The translations under genes and the position numbers were made by a program. From positions 1 to 11,775 of the forward strand of contig JAUVBP010000017.1 in the NCBI GenBank assembly GCA_030591125.1: a DNA stretch of 11,775 nt, written 5' to 3'. Each line of letters opens with the position of its first letter. The stretch's first letter is position 1. The DNA is from Candidatus Woesearchaeota archaeon. GTDB lineage: Archaea; Nanobdellota; Nanobdellia; Woesearchaeales; UBA11576. This document shows, in pieces, positions 1 to 6,065 of the stretch. The notes below the pieces were generated by a model. It ran no database searches. It was not told where the DNA came from and worked only from the letters and a program-made list of their open reading frames with translations.

Positions 1-2
1 AT

Positions 3-224
3 GCAGAGAAGCTGGAAGAGTGGCAAGAGCGGCTTCCAGAGTGCGCAGAGTTCATGGGCAATTTCTTCGGCACATGCAGGTCAGATAATATTGAGACCAA
101 TTATCTCAACTATGCGACTGACATCATCAGACAACAGAATATAGACCCGACATGGTACCAGTATGGTGAACCCTTGATGCATGCCTTTGAAGAGATAACT
201 ACCAGCATCAAAGAATTAGACTGA
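3..224 (+). CDS. 3' end of an unrecognised protein (partial)
   Basis: The frame is open from the window edge to a TGA at 222-224, giving 73 residues of the C-terminal end; the start lies upstream of the window. The peptide reads as mostly helical and acidic (EKLEEWQERLPE near the start, ending FEEITTSIKELD), with two Cys, four aromatic residues in a WYQY-type stretch, and no membrane segment. The other two forward frames are broken by stops in the first 145 bases, which favours this one. I do not recognise the family. An 81-base gap separates it from the RHH gene downstream, so whether they share a transcript is unclear. Confidence 0.5.
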   Translation, partial: AEKLEEWQERLPECAEFMGNFFGTCRSDNIETNYLNYATDIIRQQNIDPTWYQYGEPLMHAFEEITTSIKELD

Positions 225-264
225 TCATGATTTTCCCGTAAAAAAAAGAGTTCTTGATTCATGA
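225..264. promoter_or_regulatory. paired TCATGA palindromes, possible RHH operator
   Basis: The palindrome TCATGA occurs at 225-230 inside TGATCATGAT and again at 259-264 inside TGATTCATGAC, 34 bases apart and just upstream of the small RHH gene. RHH proteins commonly bind short palindromes near their own promoter, so this is a candidate autoregulatory operator. No convincing TATA box is visible in the 81-base gap. The call rests only on symmetry and position. Confidence 0.2.
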
Positions 265-305
265 CAAAGTAGCCAGAGCACCAGGCAGATCAATCACCAC
301 ATAAT

Positions 306-443
306 ATGAAACAGGTATTCACAGTATCGATAGACGAGAAACTGGTACAGGACATCCGAGAACGTGCTAGAGACAGCACTTTCCGCAACAAGTCCCACCT
401 AGTAGAGGAAGCTATCAAGAAGTTCCTGGAGGACGAGAGATGA
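306..443 (+). CDS. small ribbon-helix-helix (CopG/Arc-type) DNA-binding protein
   Basis: This 45-residue gene is seen directly from the ATG at 306 to the TGA at 441-443. It has the RHH layout: an N-terminal strand with alternating residues (KQVFTVSID, residues 2-10), a first helix (EKLVQDIRERARDS, 11-24), the turn FRNKSHLV (26-33), and a second helix to residue 45. RHH proteins dimerise, insert the strand pair into the DNA major groove, and often act as antitoxins or autoregulators. There is no Shine-Dalgarno site before the ATG, and an in-frame TAG at 270-272 excludes a long upstream extension. Its stop overlaps the start of the first repeat-nuclease gene (ATGA at 440-443). The tight coupling suggests it regulates or partners the nuclease; that role is inferred. 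Confidence 0.85.
   Translation: MKQVFTVSIDEKLVQDIRERARDSTFRNKSHLVEEAIKKFLEDER
428..432 (+). promoter_or_regulatory. Shine-Dalgarno site of the first repeat-nuclease gene
   Basis: GGAGG lies inside the end of the RHH coding region, 7 bases before the ATG at 440. It fixes that start and indicates coupled translation of the nuclease gene after the RHH gene. Confidence 0.7.
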
Positions 444-1807
444 ACCTCGAAGCCCGCCTCAAGAGAGTAGTTGATAAAGATCCTGATAGGTACGACCCTG
501 AGACAATCATGAGAGTACATCAGTTTATCCTCTGGACAGAAGAGAATCCTGAAAAACACAAACCCTGGAAAGGATTTGAAAAGATTGATGATTTTGAACT
601 GTATTACAATACAAACCCAAACTTAAAAGAAAGAACATCCGAAGAACTAAAAAAAAACAAAAACGGAGGAAACGCATTTTACAGGGCACTTCTAACGATA
701 TGTCAAATAGAGTCTAAGAAAACCGGCAAAACCTTCAGAGAACTGACCGAATGGATGCCCAGACAACTCGTAGACTGGTCAGATTTCAAAACTGTCGAAG
801 ACTTCATAAAAGAATACGAGACAAACCCAAACCTGAACAGCAAAACATACGAAGAACTAAGAAAAGACAAAAACGGAGGAAACGCATTTTACAAGGCACT
901 TCTAACAATATGTCAAATAGAGTCTGAGAAGACCGGCAAAACCTTCAGAGAACTGACCGAGTGGCTACCACGAAATAACAATGACTGGTCTAAATTTGCA
1001 AATATAGCTGACTTTAAAAAAGAATACATGACAAACCCGAACCTCCGAGGAAGAACACCTGCAGAGCTAATGAACGATAAGAAGAAAGGAGGGAAAAAAT
1101 TCTACAATGCACTACGAAAATTCGTCACTAAAATATCTAATGGAGATGACATAAAAAGAGCATCTCTGATGAAAAAAGTATTAGTGTATTCAAATAAGTG
1201 CAAACATTACAATTTTAGGAATAGCACCATTAGATTTGACTCACGACCTGAACGCATCATTGCGATACTCCTCAACAAATATGGCTTGCTTAAGAGACCT
1301 GAAGAAGGGAAGAATGTTCATGTGAAGACAAACGGGGACCATCAACACAGCATAGACTTCCTAGTCGGAAACACATTGATTGAATATCACCCATTCAATA
1401 GAAAATATGATCCTAAACAAGGACGGAACAGCAACGAGGAAGTGACAAGATACAAGTTCAAAAACATAACTAATCCTAAATATTCAGACCACTGGTTCTG
1501 GCATATCTGGGAGATAGATGATGTTTACGATATCTTGAAGGACAACGCAGTGAACCCTCTTATGAACAAGCGTTACCAGAATTTAACTAAAGAACAGTTC
1601 GAAAAACACATAGACCAGGCTTACGATAAAGCACGGAAATACGATATTACTCAAGAAGAAGAAAACAGAAGAAAGACTGAAACAACCCCTTATGGCATTC
1701 ACGCACATATCCCTATGCTACACGGACAGTTTGCGATAGATGACTTGCCCTCAAAGGACGTGGCCAATTCCGACAAAGAGATCGACAAGAAGAGGTCTGC
1801 AGCATGA
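440..1807 (+). CDS. tandem-repeat protein with C-terminal PD-(D/E)XK/Vsr-like nuclease domain, 3-repeat paralog
   Basis: This is a 455-residue protein. Residues 1-45 form an N-terminal helical segment shared with the downstream paralog (MNLE-RL start, EENPE motif). Three units with a 70-residue period follow (about 46-115, 116-185, 186-255). Their pattern is DF..EY..NPNL..+T..EL..D...GG..FY.AL..IC, ending in TEW(M/L)PR in units 1 and 2. Unit 3 is degenerate at its end and runs into the nuclease-like domain (about 264-360). That domain carries RPER with E271, IDFLVGNTLIEYHP with D306, E315 and H317, and a following D324. This order of E, D, H and D fits the Vsr-like/EDxHD branch of the PD-(D/E)XK nucleases. 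A 50-residue polar C-terminal tail is absent from the paralog. The gene overlaps its neighbours by ATGA on both sides. It is visibly more A-rich than the next gene. DNA cleavage and sequence reading by the repeats are inferences. Confidence 0.85.
   Translation: MNLEARLKRVVDKDPDRYDPETIMRVHQFILWTEENPEKHKPWKGFEKIDDFELYYNTNPNLKERTSEELKKNKNGGNAFYRALLTICQIESKKTGKTFRELTEWMPRQLVDWSDFKTVEDFIKEYETNPNLNSKTYEELRKDKNGGNAFYKALLTICQIESEKTGKTFRELTEWLPRNNNDWSKFANIADFKKEYMTNPNLRGRTPAELMNDKKKGGKKFYNALRKFVTKISNGDDIKRASLMKKVLVYSNKCKHYNFRNSTIRFDSRPERIIAILLNKYGLLKRPEEGKNVHVKTNGDHQHSIDFLVGNTLIEYHPFNRKYDPKQGRNSNEEVTRYKFKNITNPKYSDHWFWHIWEIDDVYDILKDNAVNPLMNKRYQNLTKEQFEKHIDQAYDKARKYDITQEEENRRKTETTPYGIHAHIPMLHGQFAIDDLPSKDVANSDKEIDKKRSAA
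575..1204 (+). repeat. three in-frame tandem repeats of 210 bp (70 residues)
   Basis: The units begin near 575, 785 and 995, and the DF motif recurs exactly every 70 residues (52, 122, 192). Units 1 and 2 are nearly identical over 661-754 and 871-964: 5 differences in 94 bases, all A/G transitions. Unit 3 keeps DFKKEY, NPNLRG, KGGKKFYNAL but loses the FC and W(L/I)P elements. Confidence 0.9.
1792..1796 (+). promoter_or_regulatory. Shine-Dalgarno site of the second repeat-nuclease gene
   Basis: GAGGT sits 7 bases before the ATG at 1804, inside the end of the first nuclease gene. The same spacing is used at 428-432, so both paralogs keep the same translation-coupling arrangement. Confidence 0.6.
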
Positions 1808-3903
1808 ACCTCGAGACCCGCCTCAACAAATTAGTAAAGTCTAATCCAGATATTTACACAGATGATTCTGTCGAACGTGTCAGGGAGTTCATAAGGCATA
1901 TAGAGGAGAATCCTGAGAGTCCAAGACCATTTGGCAGGATGCTTACAGATATAGCTGACTTTGAGATGTTCTACAACACACATCCAGAAATCAGAGGTAA
2001 GACTGCCAAAGAGCTTCAGGACGGCACGCCGGGAGGTAATTCATTCTATCAATCATTATTGAGATTCTGCAGGAAAGAGACAGGAGACGATCCTGTTGAG
2101 GGTGAGAGGCTTAGAGCATGGATCCCGCGAAGTCTGAATACCCGGACAGACCATACTACCTTAGAGCATTACAAGAGAGAGTATGAGGCCGATCCAAACC
2201 TCAAAGGGAAGACTGCGAAAGAACTTCTTGATGACCTCGACAATGGAGGAAACTCATTCTATCAATCATTGAGAAAGTTCTGCAAGATACAGACAAAAGG
2301 AGAGAAGGGTAAAGTAAGAGAGATGATGGGTTGGCTTCCGAAAAAAAGGAATTATTCAAGATCGAAGTATACCACAATCAAACAATTCAGACAAGAATAT
2401 GAGAACAACCCACATTTCAGAGGAAAGACACGCGGTGAGCTCTCTGAGGATGTCAGGTTTGGAGGGTCTTCTTTCCACCAGATGTTGATCAAATTCTGTA
2501 ATAAGAATACTGGTGGAGATAAGAAGAAGAGAGATAAGCTGCTGAGTTGGATACCTGCCAAGAGGAAAGATAGGTCTTCATACACGAGCATGGATGATTT
2601 CAGAGAGGAATACAATTCTACTCCTGCCTTCAAGGGGAAGACAAGGAACCAGTTGAATAAAGACAGAGAGAATGGCGGCAAGTCATTCTATAGTGCATTG
2701 ATGCGTTATTGCAGGATAAATTCAGGCGGAGATAAGAATAGACAGGTTGAGATGATGAGTTGGCTGCCGAGCGACAAGAGAAACAGGTCAGGATATGCTA
2801 TGGATGATTTCAGGCAAGAATATGCTGGTGATCCGAACCTGAAAGGTAAGACCCAGAATGAGCTGTACTTGGACAGGAACAGGGGAGGCGAATCGTTCAT
2901 GAGAGCGCTGATACGTTTCTGCAAGAAAGAGTCAAAAGGAGATAAGAAGAAAGAGGAACAGCTCCGGCAGTGGGTACCTAAGAATAATAACGATTGGTCA
3001 GACTTCACCACAGTAGGACATTTCAAGAGAGAATATGAGACTAACCCCCACTTCAAGGGGAAGAGTGCCTCTGAACTATATACAGATGATAAGCATGGAG
3101 GTGCTCGTTTCTATGGGAAGCTCATAAAGTTCTGCAGGACTAAAGCGAAAGGGGATATGAACCTACAGAGAAAGATGACGAATTGGCTGCCAAAAGACAG
3201 GTACGAGTGGGATACTTTGACCTCAATAAATGATTTCATAGAGGAATATAATAATAATCCTGAGCTGGCAGGCAGGTCTCGGACAGATATGATGAATGAT
3301 TACGGGAACATAGGTGCTGCATTCTATGCTGCACTGCGCAGATTCTGTGATATTGAGACCGGGGGAGACAAGAAAAAAACGAAAGAGATGATCAAATGGA
3401 TCCCCTACTCAGACAGGTTCTGTCATTATGACTTCGGGAAAGGACCTATCCGTTTCGACTCCAGACCCGAGCGAACAATCGCAATATTACTCAATAAGTA
3501 TGGCCTGCTGAGATCACCTGAAGAAGACGTTAACATACACGTCCCGACAAATGGAAAACGGAAGCACAGCATCGACTTCCTTGTGGGAAATACCTTCATA
3601 GAATATCATCCGCTCCACTTCAGCGATATACGTGCAGGGTTGGATTTTGATGATGTATTCCAGAAGAGATGGGAGAATATAACAAACCCTGCGTATAGTG
3701 AACATTGGCTCTGGATGATAGATAAGGTGAGTACCTTATATGATGTGCTCAAGGACCCTGAAGTAAACCCTTTGATGTACAAGAAATATCAGATGATGTC
3801 TAAAAAAGAATTCAGTGAAGATGTTAGATGGGCACGAAAAGCAACCAAGAAGTATGACGCCGCCCACCCACCTAAGAAGAGACCACTCAGAAAAGCCGCC
3901 TGA
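1804..3903 (+). CDS. tandem-repeat protein with C-terminal PD-(D/E)XK/Vsr-like nuclease domain, 7-repeat paralog
   Basis: This 699-residue protein is a paralog of the preceding gene, and the first 24 or so bases of the two genes are nearly the same. Residues 1-46 form the shared N-terminal segment. Seven repeats of 69-72 residues start near residues 47, 117, 189, 260, 331, 401 and 472. Their consensus is DF..EY..(N/D)P...GKT..EL..D...GG.SF...L..FC....GDKK....M..W(L/I)P. The nuclease-like domain (about 549-640) repeats the motifs of the first paralog: RPER with E556, IDFLVGNTFIEYHP with D591, E600 and H602, then D608 or D614. A conserved segment after it (NITNPAYSEHW and VNPLMYKKYQ) is also shared, so the domain extends to about residue 685. 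The tail is short and basic (KKRPLRKAA). No signal peptide or membrane segment is seen, which suggests a cytoplasmic DNA-acting protein. The start overlaps the previous stop (ATGA at 1804-1807). I do not recognise the repeat family. A homing-type, defence or repair role is possible. Confidence 0.85.
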   Translation: MNLETRLNKLVKSNPDIYTDDSVERVREFIRHIEENPESPRPFGRMLTDIADFEMFYNTHPEIRGKTAKELQDGTPGGNSFYQSLLRFCRKETGDDPVEGERLRAWIPRSLNTRTDHTTLEHYKREYEADPNLKGKTAKELLDDLDNGGNSFYQSLRKFCKIQTKGEKGKVREMMGWLPKKRNYSRSKYTTIKQFRQEYENNPHFRGKTRGELSEDVRFGGSSFHQMLIKFCNKNTGGDKKKRDKLLSWIPAKRKDRSSYTSMDDFREEYNSTPAFKGKTRNQLNKDRENGGKSFYSALMRYCRINSGGDKNRQVEMMSWLPSDKRNRSGYAMDDFRQEYAGDPNLKGKTQNELYLDRNRGGESFMRALIRFCKKESKGDKKKEEQLRQWVPKNNNDWSDFTTVGHFKREYETNPHFKGKSASELYTDDKHGGARFYGKLIKFCRTKAKGDMNLQRKMTNWLPKDRYEWDTLTSINDFIEEYNNNPELAGRSRTDMMNDYGNIGAAFYAALRRFCDIETGGDKKKTKEMIKWIPYSDRFCHYDFGKGPIRFDSRPERTIAILLNKYGLLRSPEEDVNIHVPTNGKRKHSIDFLVGNTFIEYHPLHFSDIRAGLDFDDVFQKRWENITNPAYSEHWLWMIDKVSTLYDVLKDPEVNPLMYKKYQMMSKKEFSEDVRWARKATKKYDAAHPPKKRPLRKAA
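1942..3426 (+). repeat. seven in-frame tandem repeats of 69-72 residues
   Basis: The units start near 1942, 2152, 2368, 2581, 2794, 3004 and 3217. At protein level they align with almost no gaps. At DNA level they have diverged far more than units 1 and 2 of the upstream gene, so this array is older or has not been homogenised recently. The most variable positions are the residues just before GG, the two residues after GG, and the one or two residues after the conserved F. Confidence 0.9.
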
Positions 3904-3930
3904 ACCCCTTCTACCCTTATTCAAACGAAA

Positions 3931-3940
3931 CCTTTAAAAG
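3931..3940 (+). promoter_or_regulatory. archaeal TATA box of the thioredoxin-reductase operon
   Basis: CCTTTAAAAG lies in the 92-base gap after the second nuclease gene. It places a transcription start near 3960 and a leader of roughly 35 bases before the ATG at 3996, so the downstream operon is probably transcribed separately from the nuclease genes. GGGTG at 3986-3990 is a weak candidate ribosome binding site. Confidence 0.65.
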
Positions 3941-3995
3941 CACTCCTTCACTAAGTATCTATAGCATAGTACAGACCGTCTTACCGGGTGTTTAT

Positions 3996-4907
3996 ATGAC
4001 AGATACCGTACACGACCTTATAATCATAGGCGCAGGGCCAGCAGGCCTTACAGCCGCCATCTACGCTGCCAGATACAGGCTAAACACCCTAGTCATAGGT
4101 CCTGATATCGGCGGAACAGTCACGTCAGCCCATCTCATAGAGAACTGGCCAGGACATAAGGCCACAGGCATGGAGATAATGGACACTTTTGTCCAGCATG
4201 TCAAGGATTTCAATGTCCCTATCCTCACTGATGATGTCAAGAAGATAGAGAAGCAGGATGACCTGTTCATCGTACATACAGGAAAAGATATAGTGAAGGG
4301 CCACACAGTCATCCTGACCATGGGCACTAAACGCCGGAAGCTCGACATCCCTGGAGAGGATAAGTTCTCAGGCAAAGGGGTAAGTCATTGCGCAACCTGT
4401 GATGCGATGTTCTTCAAGGACAAGGATGTCGCGGTTGTCGGAGGTTCAGACGCATCGGCCATGGCTGCTCAGGTATTGAGCCAGCATGCTAAGAGTATAA
4501 AGATAATCTACAGGAAAGCAGCATTGAGAGCAGAACCGGCAAGGGTCAAAGAGATAGATGACAACCCGAAGATAGAGTGCATATTCAACTCTAACGTCAA
4601 AGAGATACATGGTGACAAGACTCTTACAGGAGTCAAGCTGGACACCGGGCAAGAGCTCGATATCCAGGGCCTGTTCATAGAGATCGGCGGCACGCCGATA
4701 ACAGCGATGGCAAAAGAGCTCGGAATAGAGCTTTCAGACACTAACCGCATCAAGGTCAATGCTGACATGTCGACGAATGTCGAGGGTGTTTTCGCGGCCG
4801 GAGACATAACTACCGGCTCCAACGAATTCAACCAGATCGTCACTGCAGCATCAGAGGGCGCGATAGCAGCATTGAGCGCATTCAATCTCACAAGGAAGAA
4901 AAAATAA
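3996..4907 (+). CDS. trxB: thioredoxin-reductase-like FAD/NAD(P)-dependent disulfide oxidoreductase
   Basis: This 303-residue protein has the usual length of low-molecular-weight thioredoxin reductases. FAD-binding GAGPAG is at residues 12-17, the redox-active pair CATC at 132-135, the nicotinamide-nucleotide Rossmann motif GGSDASAMAA at 149-158, and the C-terminal FAD motif VEGVFAAGDIT near 262-272. The family moves electrons from NAD(P)H through FAD and the CxxC pair to thioredoxin or a glutaredoxin-like partner in the cytoplasm. One departure is visible: where NADPH-specific enzymes usually have HRR, this one reads IYRKAALRAEP (171-181), so cofactor preference is uncertain. No thioredoxin gene is present in the window. 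The next gene starts one base after the TAA, so the two are probably co-transcribed. The symbol is given by family; the physiological partner is unknown. Confidence 0.93.
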   Translation: MTDTVHDLIIIGAGPAGLTAAIYAARYRLNTLVIGPDIGGTVTSAHLIENWPGHKATGMEIMDTFVQHVKDFNVPILTDDVKKIEKQDDLFIVHTGKDIVKGHTVILTMGTKRRKLDIPGEDKFSGKGVSHCATCDAMFFKDKDVAVVGGSDASAMAAQVLSQHAKSIKIIYRKAALRAEPARVKEIDDNPKIECIFNSNVKEIHGDKTLTGVKLDTGQELDIQGLFIEIGGTPITAMAKELGIELSDTNRIKVNADMSTNVEGVFAAGDITTGSNEFNQIVTAASEGAIAALSAFNLTRKKK

Positions 4908-4908
4908 G

Positions 4909-5337
4909 ATGGCCAAGAAAAAAGCTACTACAAAGAAAAAGAAGAAAGCGGTCAAGAAGAAGGAAGAGGACGATGACTGGACTGATGAGGATCTTGTAGA
5001 GGACCACGAGAATATTGACATGGAAGAGATCGATATAGATAGTCTTGAATTCACGAAATTGAAGGACCTGAAGCTAGACATGACCGACGTCAACATAGTA
5101 GCTACGATAGATTTTGTGGGAGAGACTCACGGTAAAGGTTACGGCGAGGACCCTTTCGCGATAGGTTTCCTGAGAGACAAGACCGGAGAGATAAAGATGA
5201 CTTTCTGGGGAGATGATCTCAAGGAAGCTAAACCGAAAAAGAAAATACGCATAATCAAGGCATCTGTCGGGCAGTACAGAGGACAGCTGCAGCTATACCC
5301 TAACAGGCAGATAGGTATTGAGTTCTTGGGAAAGTGA
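4909..5337 (+). CDS. OB-fold (RPA/SSB-like) nucleic-acid-binding protein with Lys-rich N-terminal tail
   Basis: This 142-residue protein has three parts. Residues 2-19 are almost all Lys with some Ala and Thr. Residues 19-45 are strongly acidic. Residues about 56-140 match the OB-fold pattern of archaeal RPA/SSB proteins: VNIVATIDFVGE, then FLRDKTGEIKMTFWGDDL (residues 87-104), then IRIIKASVGQYRGQLQLYPN (residues 113-132). The TGEI..TFWGDD strand pair and the later RGQLQL strand are the main diagnostic features. The likely role is binding single-stranded DNA or RNA in the cytoplasm, with the Lys tail adding nonspecific charge contacts; substrate is not determined. AAGGA at 4892-4896 is a possible ribosome binding site. 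It is packed between the reductase gene (1-base gap) and the membrane protein gene (GTGA overlap). Confidence 0.8.
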   Translation: MAKKKATTKKKKKAVKKKEEDDDWTDEDLVEDHENIDMEEIDIDSLEFTKLKDLKLDMTDVNIVATIDFVGETHGKGYGEDPFAIGFLRDKTGEIKMTFWGDDLKEAKPKKKIRIIKASVGQYRGQLQLYPNRQIGIEFLGK

Positions 5338-6065
5338 GAAAACAGACCCTCAAGAAGATTCTCACCGCATTGATAATACTGCTCTGCGTGAGCACTGCAG
5401 TGATGATATACATCTCCAACCTTCAATCAACAGCATTCAACCTGGGACTGTACGAAGATAAGTATGAAGAATTCAATATCTACGATAGATTCCCTGATGA
5501 TACTGACCTGAAGAACGAGACAACAAATCTGATCACCTACATGGAGTCTGGAGAAGGTGAACTCCAATCGGATTTCTTCAATGAAAGAGAGAAGACACAC
5601 ATGGTTGAAGTACGCACTCTTTTCCGTGCATCACAGATGATGCTCAACATCGCAGTGGCCATATCGATCATCACTCTTTTCCTCATATTCTACATCCTGC
5701 GGCATCTCCACATGAAGATGTCAGAGAAAGGCATTGACCAGCTACTGAAAGGTATATTCACCCGTTTCCTGATCTGGACAGGATGGATTGTCGACGGGAT
5801 AGCGATCCTTCTGGCGATCATAGCCATGACGTTCAGCACATCATTCATCAGGTTCCATGAGCTGTTCTTCAGGACAGATACCTGGATCCTCAACCCCGCG
5901 ACAGACAACATGATCAATATGTTCCCTCAGGAGTTCTTCCTTGACATGTTCCTACGGATCATCTTCATGAGCATCCTCTTTGCGACAGTGATGCTTGTGG
6001 CAGGATACCTGATGAGATTAGGTGTTCCAGAAGGCATAAAAGAAAGATTCCACAGGATTAAATAA
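5334..6065 (+). CDS. DUF1461 (TIGR01906-like) integral membrane protein
   Basis: This 243-residue protein starts at a GTG that overlaps the OB-fold stop (GTGA at 5334-5337). Four hydrophobic segments are visible at about residues 9-29, 104-123, 145-168 and 205-226. The large loop after the first helix carries FFNEREKTHMVEVRTLF (81-97). The loop between helices 3 and 4 carries WILNPATDNMINMFPQEFF (184-202). These two motifs, roughly an E..HM.DVR and a NP..D.(L/I)...P..FF signature, are those of the DUF1461 family of four-helix membrane proteins, whose function is not established. Its 3' end overlaps the convergent kinase gene by 8 bases, so transcripts from the two genes are complementary at their ends. 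Family assignment is by recalled motif only. Confidence 0.8.
   Translation: MRKQTLKKILTALIILLCVSTAVMIYISNLQSTAFNLGLYEDKYEEFNIYDRFPDDTDLKNETTNLITYMESGEGELQSDFFNEREKTHMVEVRTLFRASQMMLNIAVAISIITLFLIFYILRHLHMKMSEKGIDQLLKGIFTRFLIWTGWIVDGIAILLAIIAMTFSTSFIRFHELFFRTDTWILNPATDNMINMFPQEFFLDMFLRIIFMSILFATVMLVAGYLMRLGVPEGIKERFHRIK

Noticed and set aside
290..559. Minus-strand open frame of 89 codons
   Set aside because: It lies antisense to the RHH gene and the start of the first nuclease gene, has no recognisable domain, and the plus-strand genes have motifs and coupled starts.
2352..3056. Two minus-strand open frames with similar Cys/Ser/Phe-rich sequences
   Set aside because: They are mirror images of the tandem repeats on the plus strand; their mutual similarity is caused by the repeat, not by coding on the minus strand.
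440..3903. CRISPR array or Cas locus suggested by regular repeats
   Set aside because: The repeats are 210-216 bp, in frame and protein-coding, with no short repeat-spacer pattern and no Cas motifs.
440..3903. LAGLIDADG, GIY-YIG or HNH homing endonuclease
   Set aside because: None of those motifs is present; the conserved residues fit a PD-(D/E)XK/Vsr-like core instead.
440..3903. Insertion sequence or transposon ends around the nuclease genes
   Set aside because: No terminal inverted repeats, target duplications or transposase motifs were seen at either side.
4508..4891. Minus-strand open frame of 127 codons inside the reductase gene
   Set aside because: The plus strand encodes a reductase with all motifs; the antisense frame has no promoter or motif.
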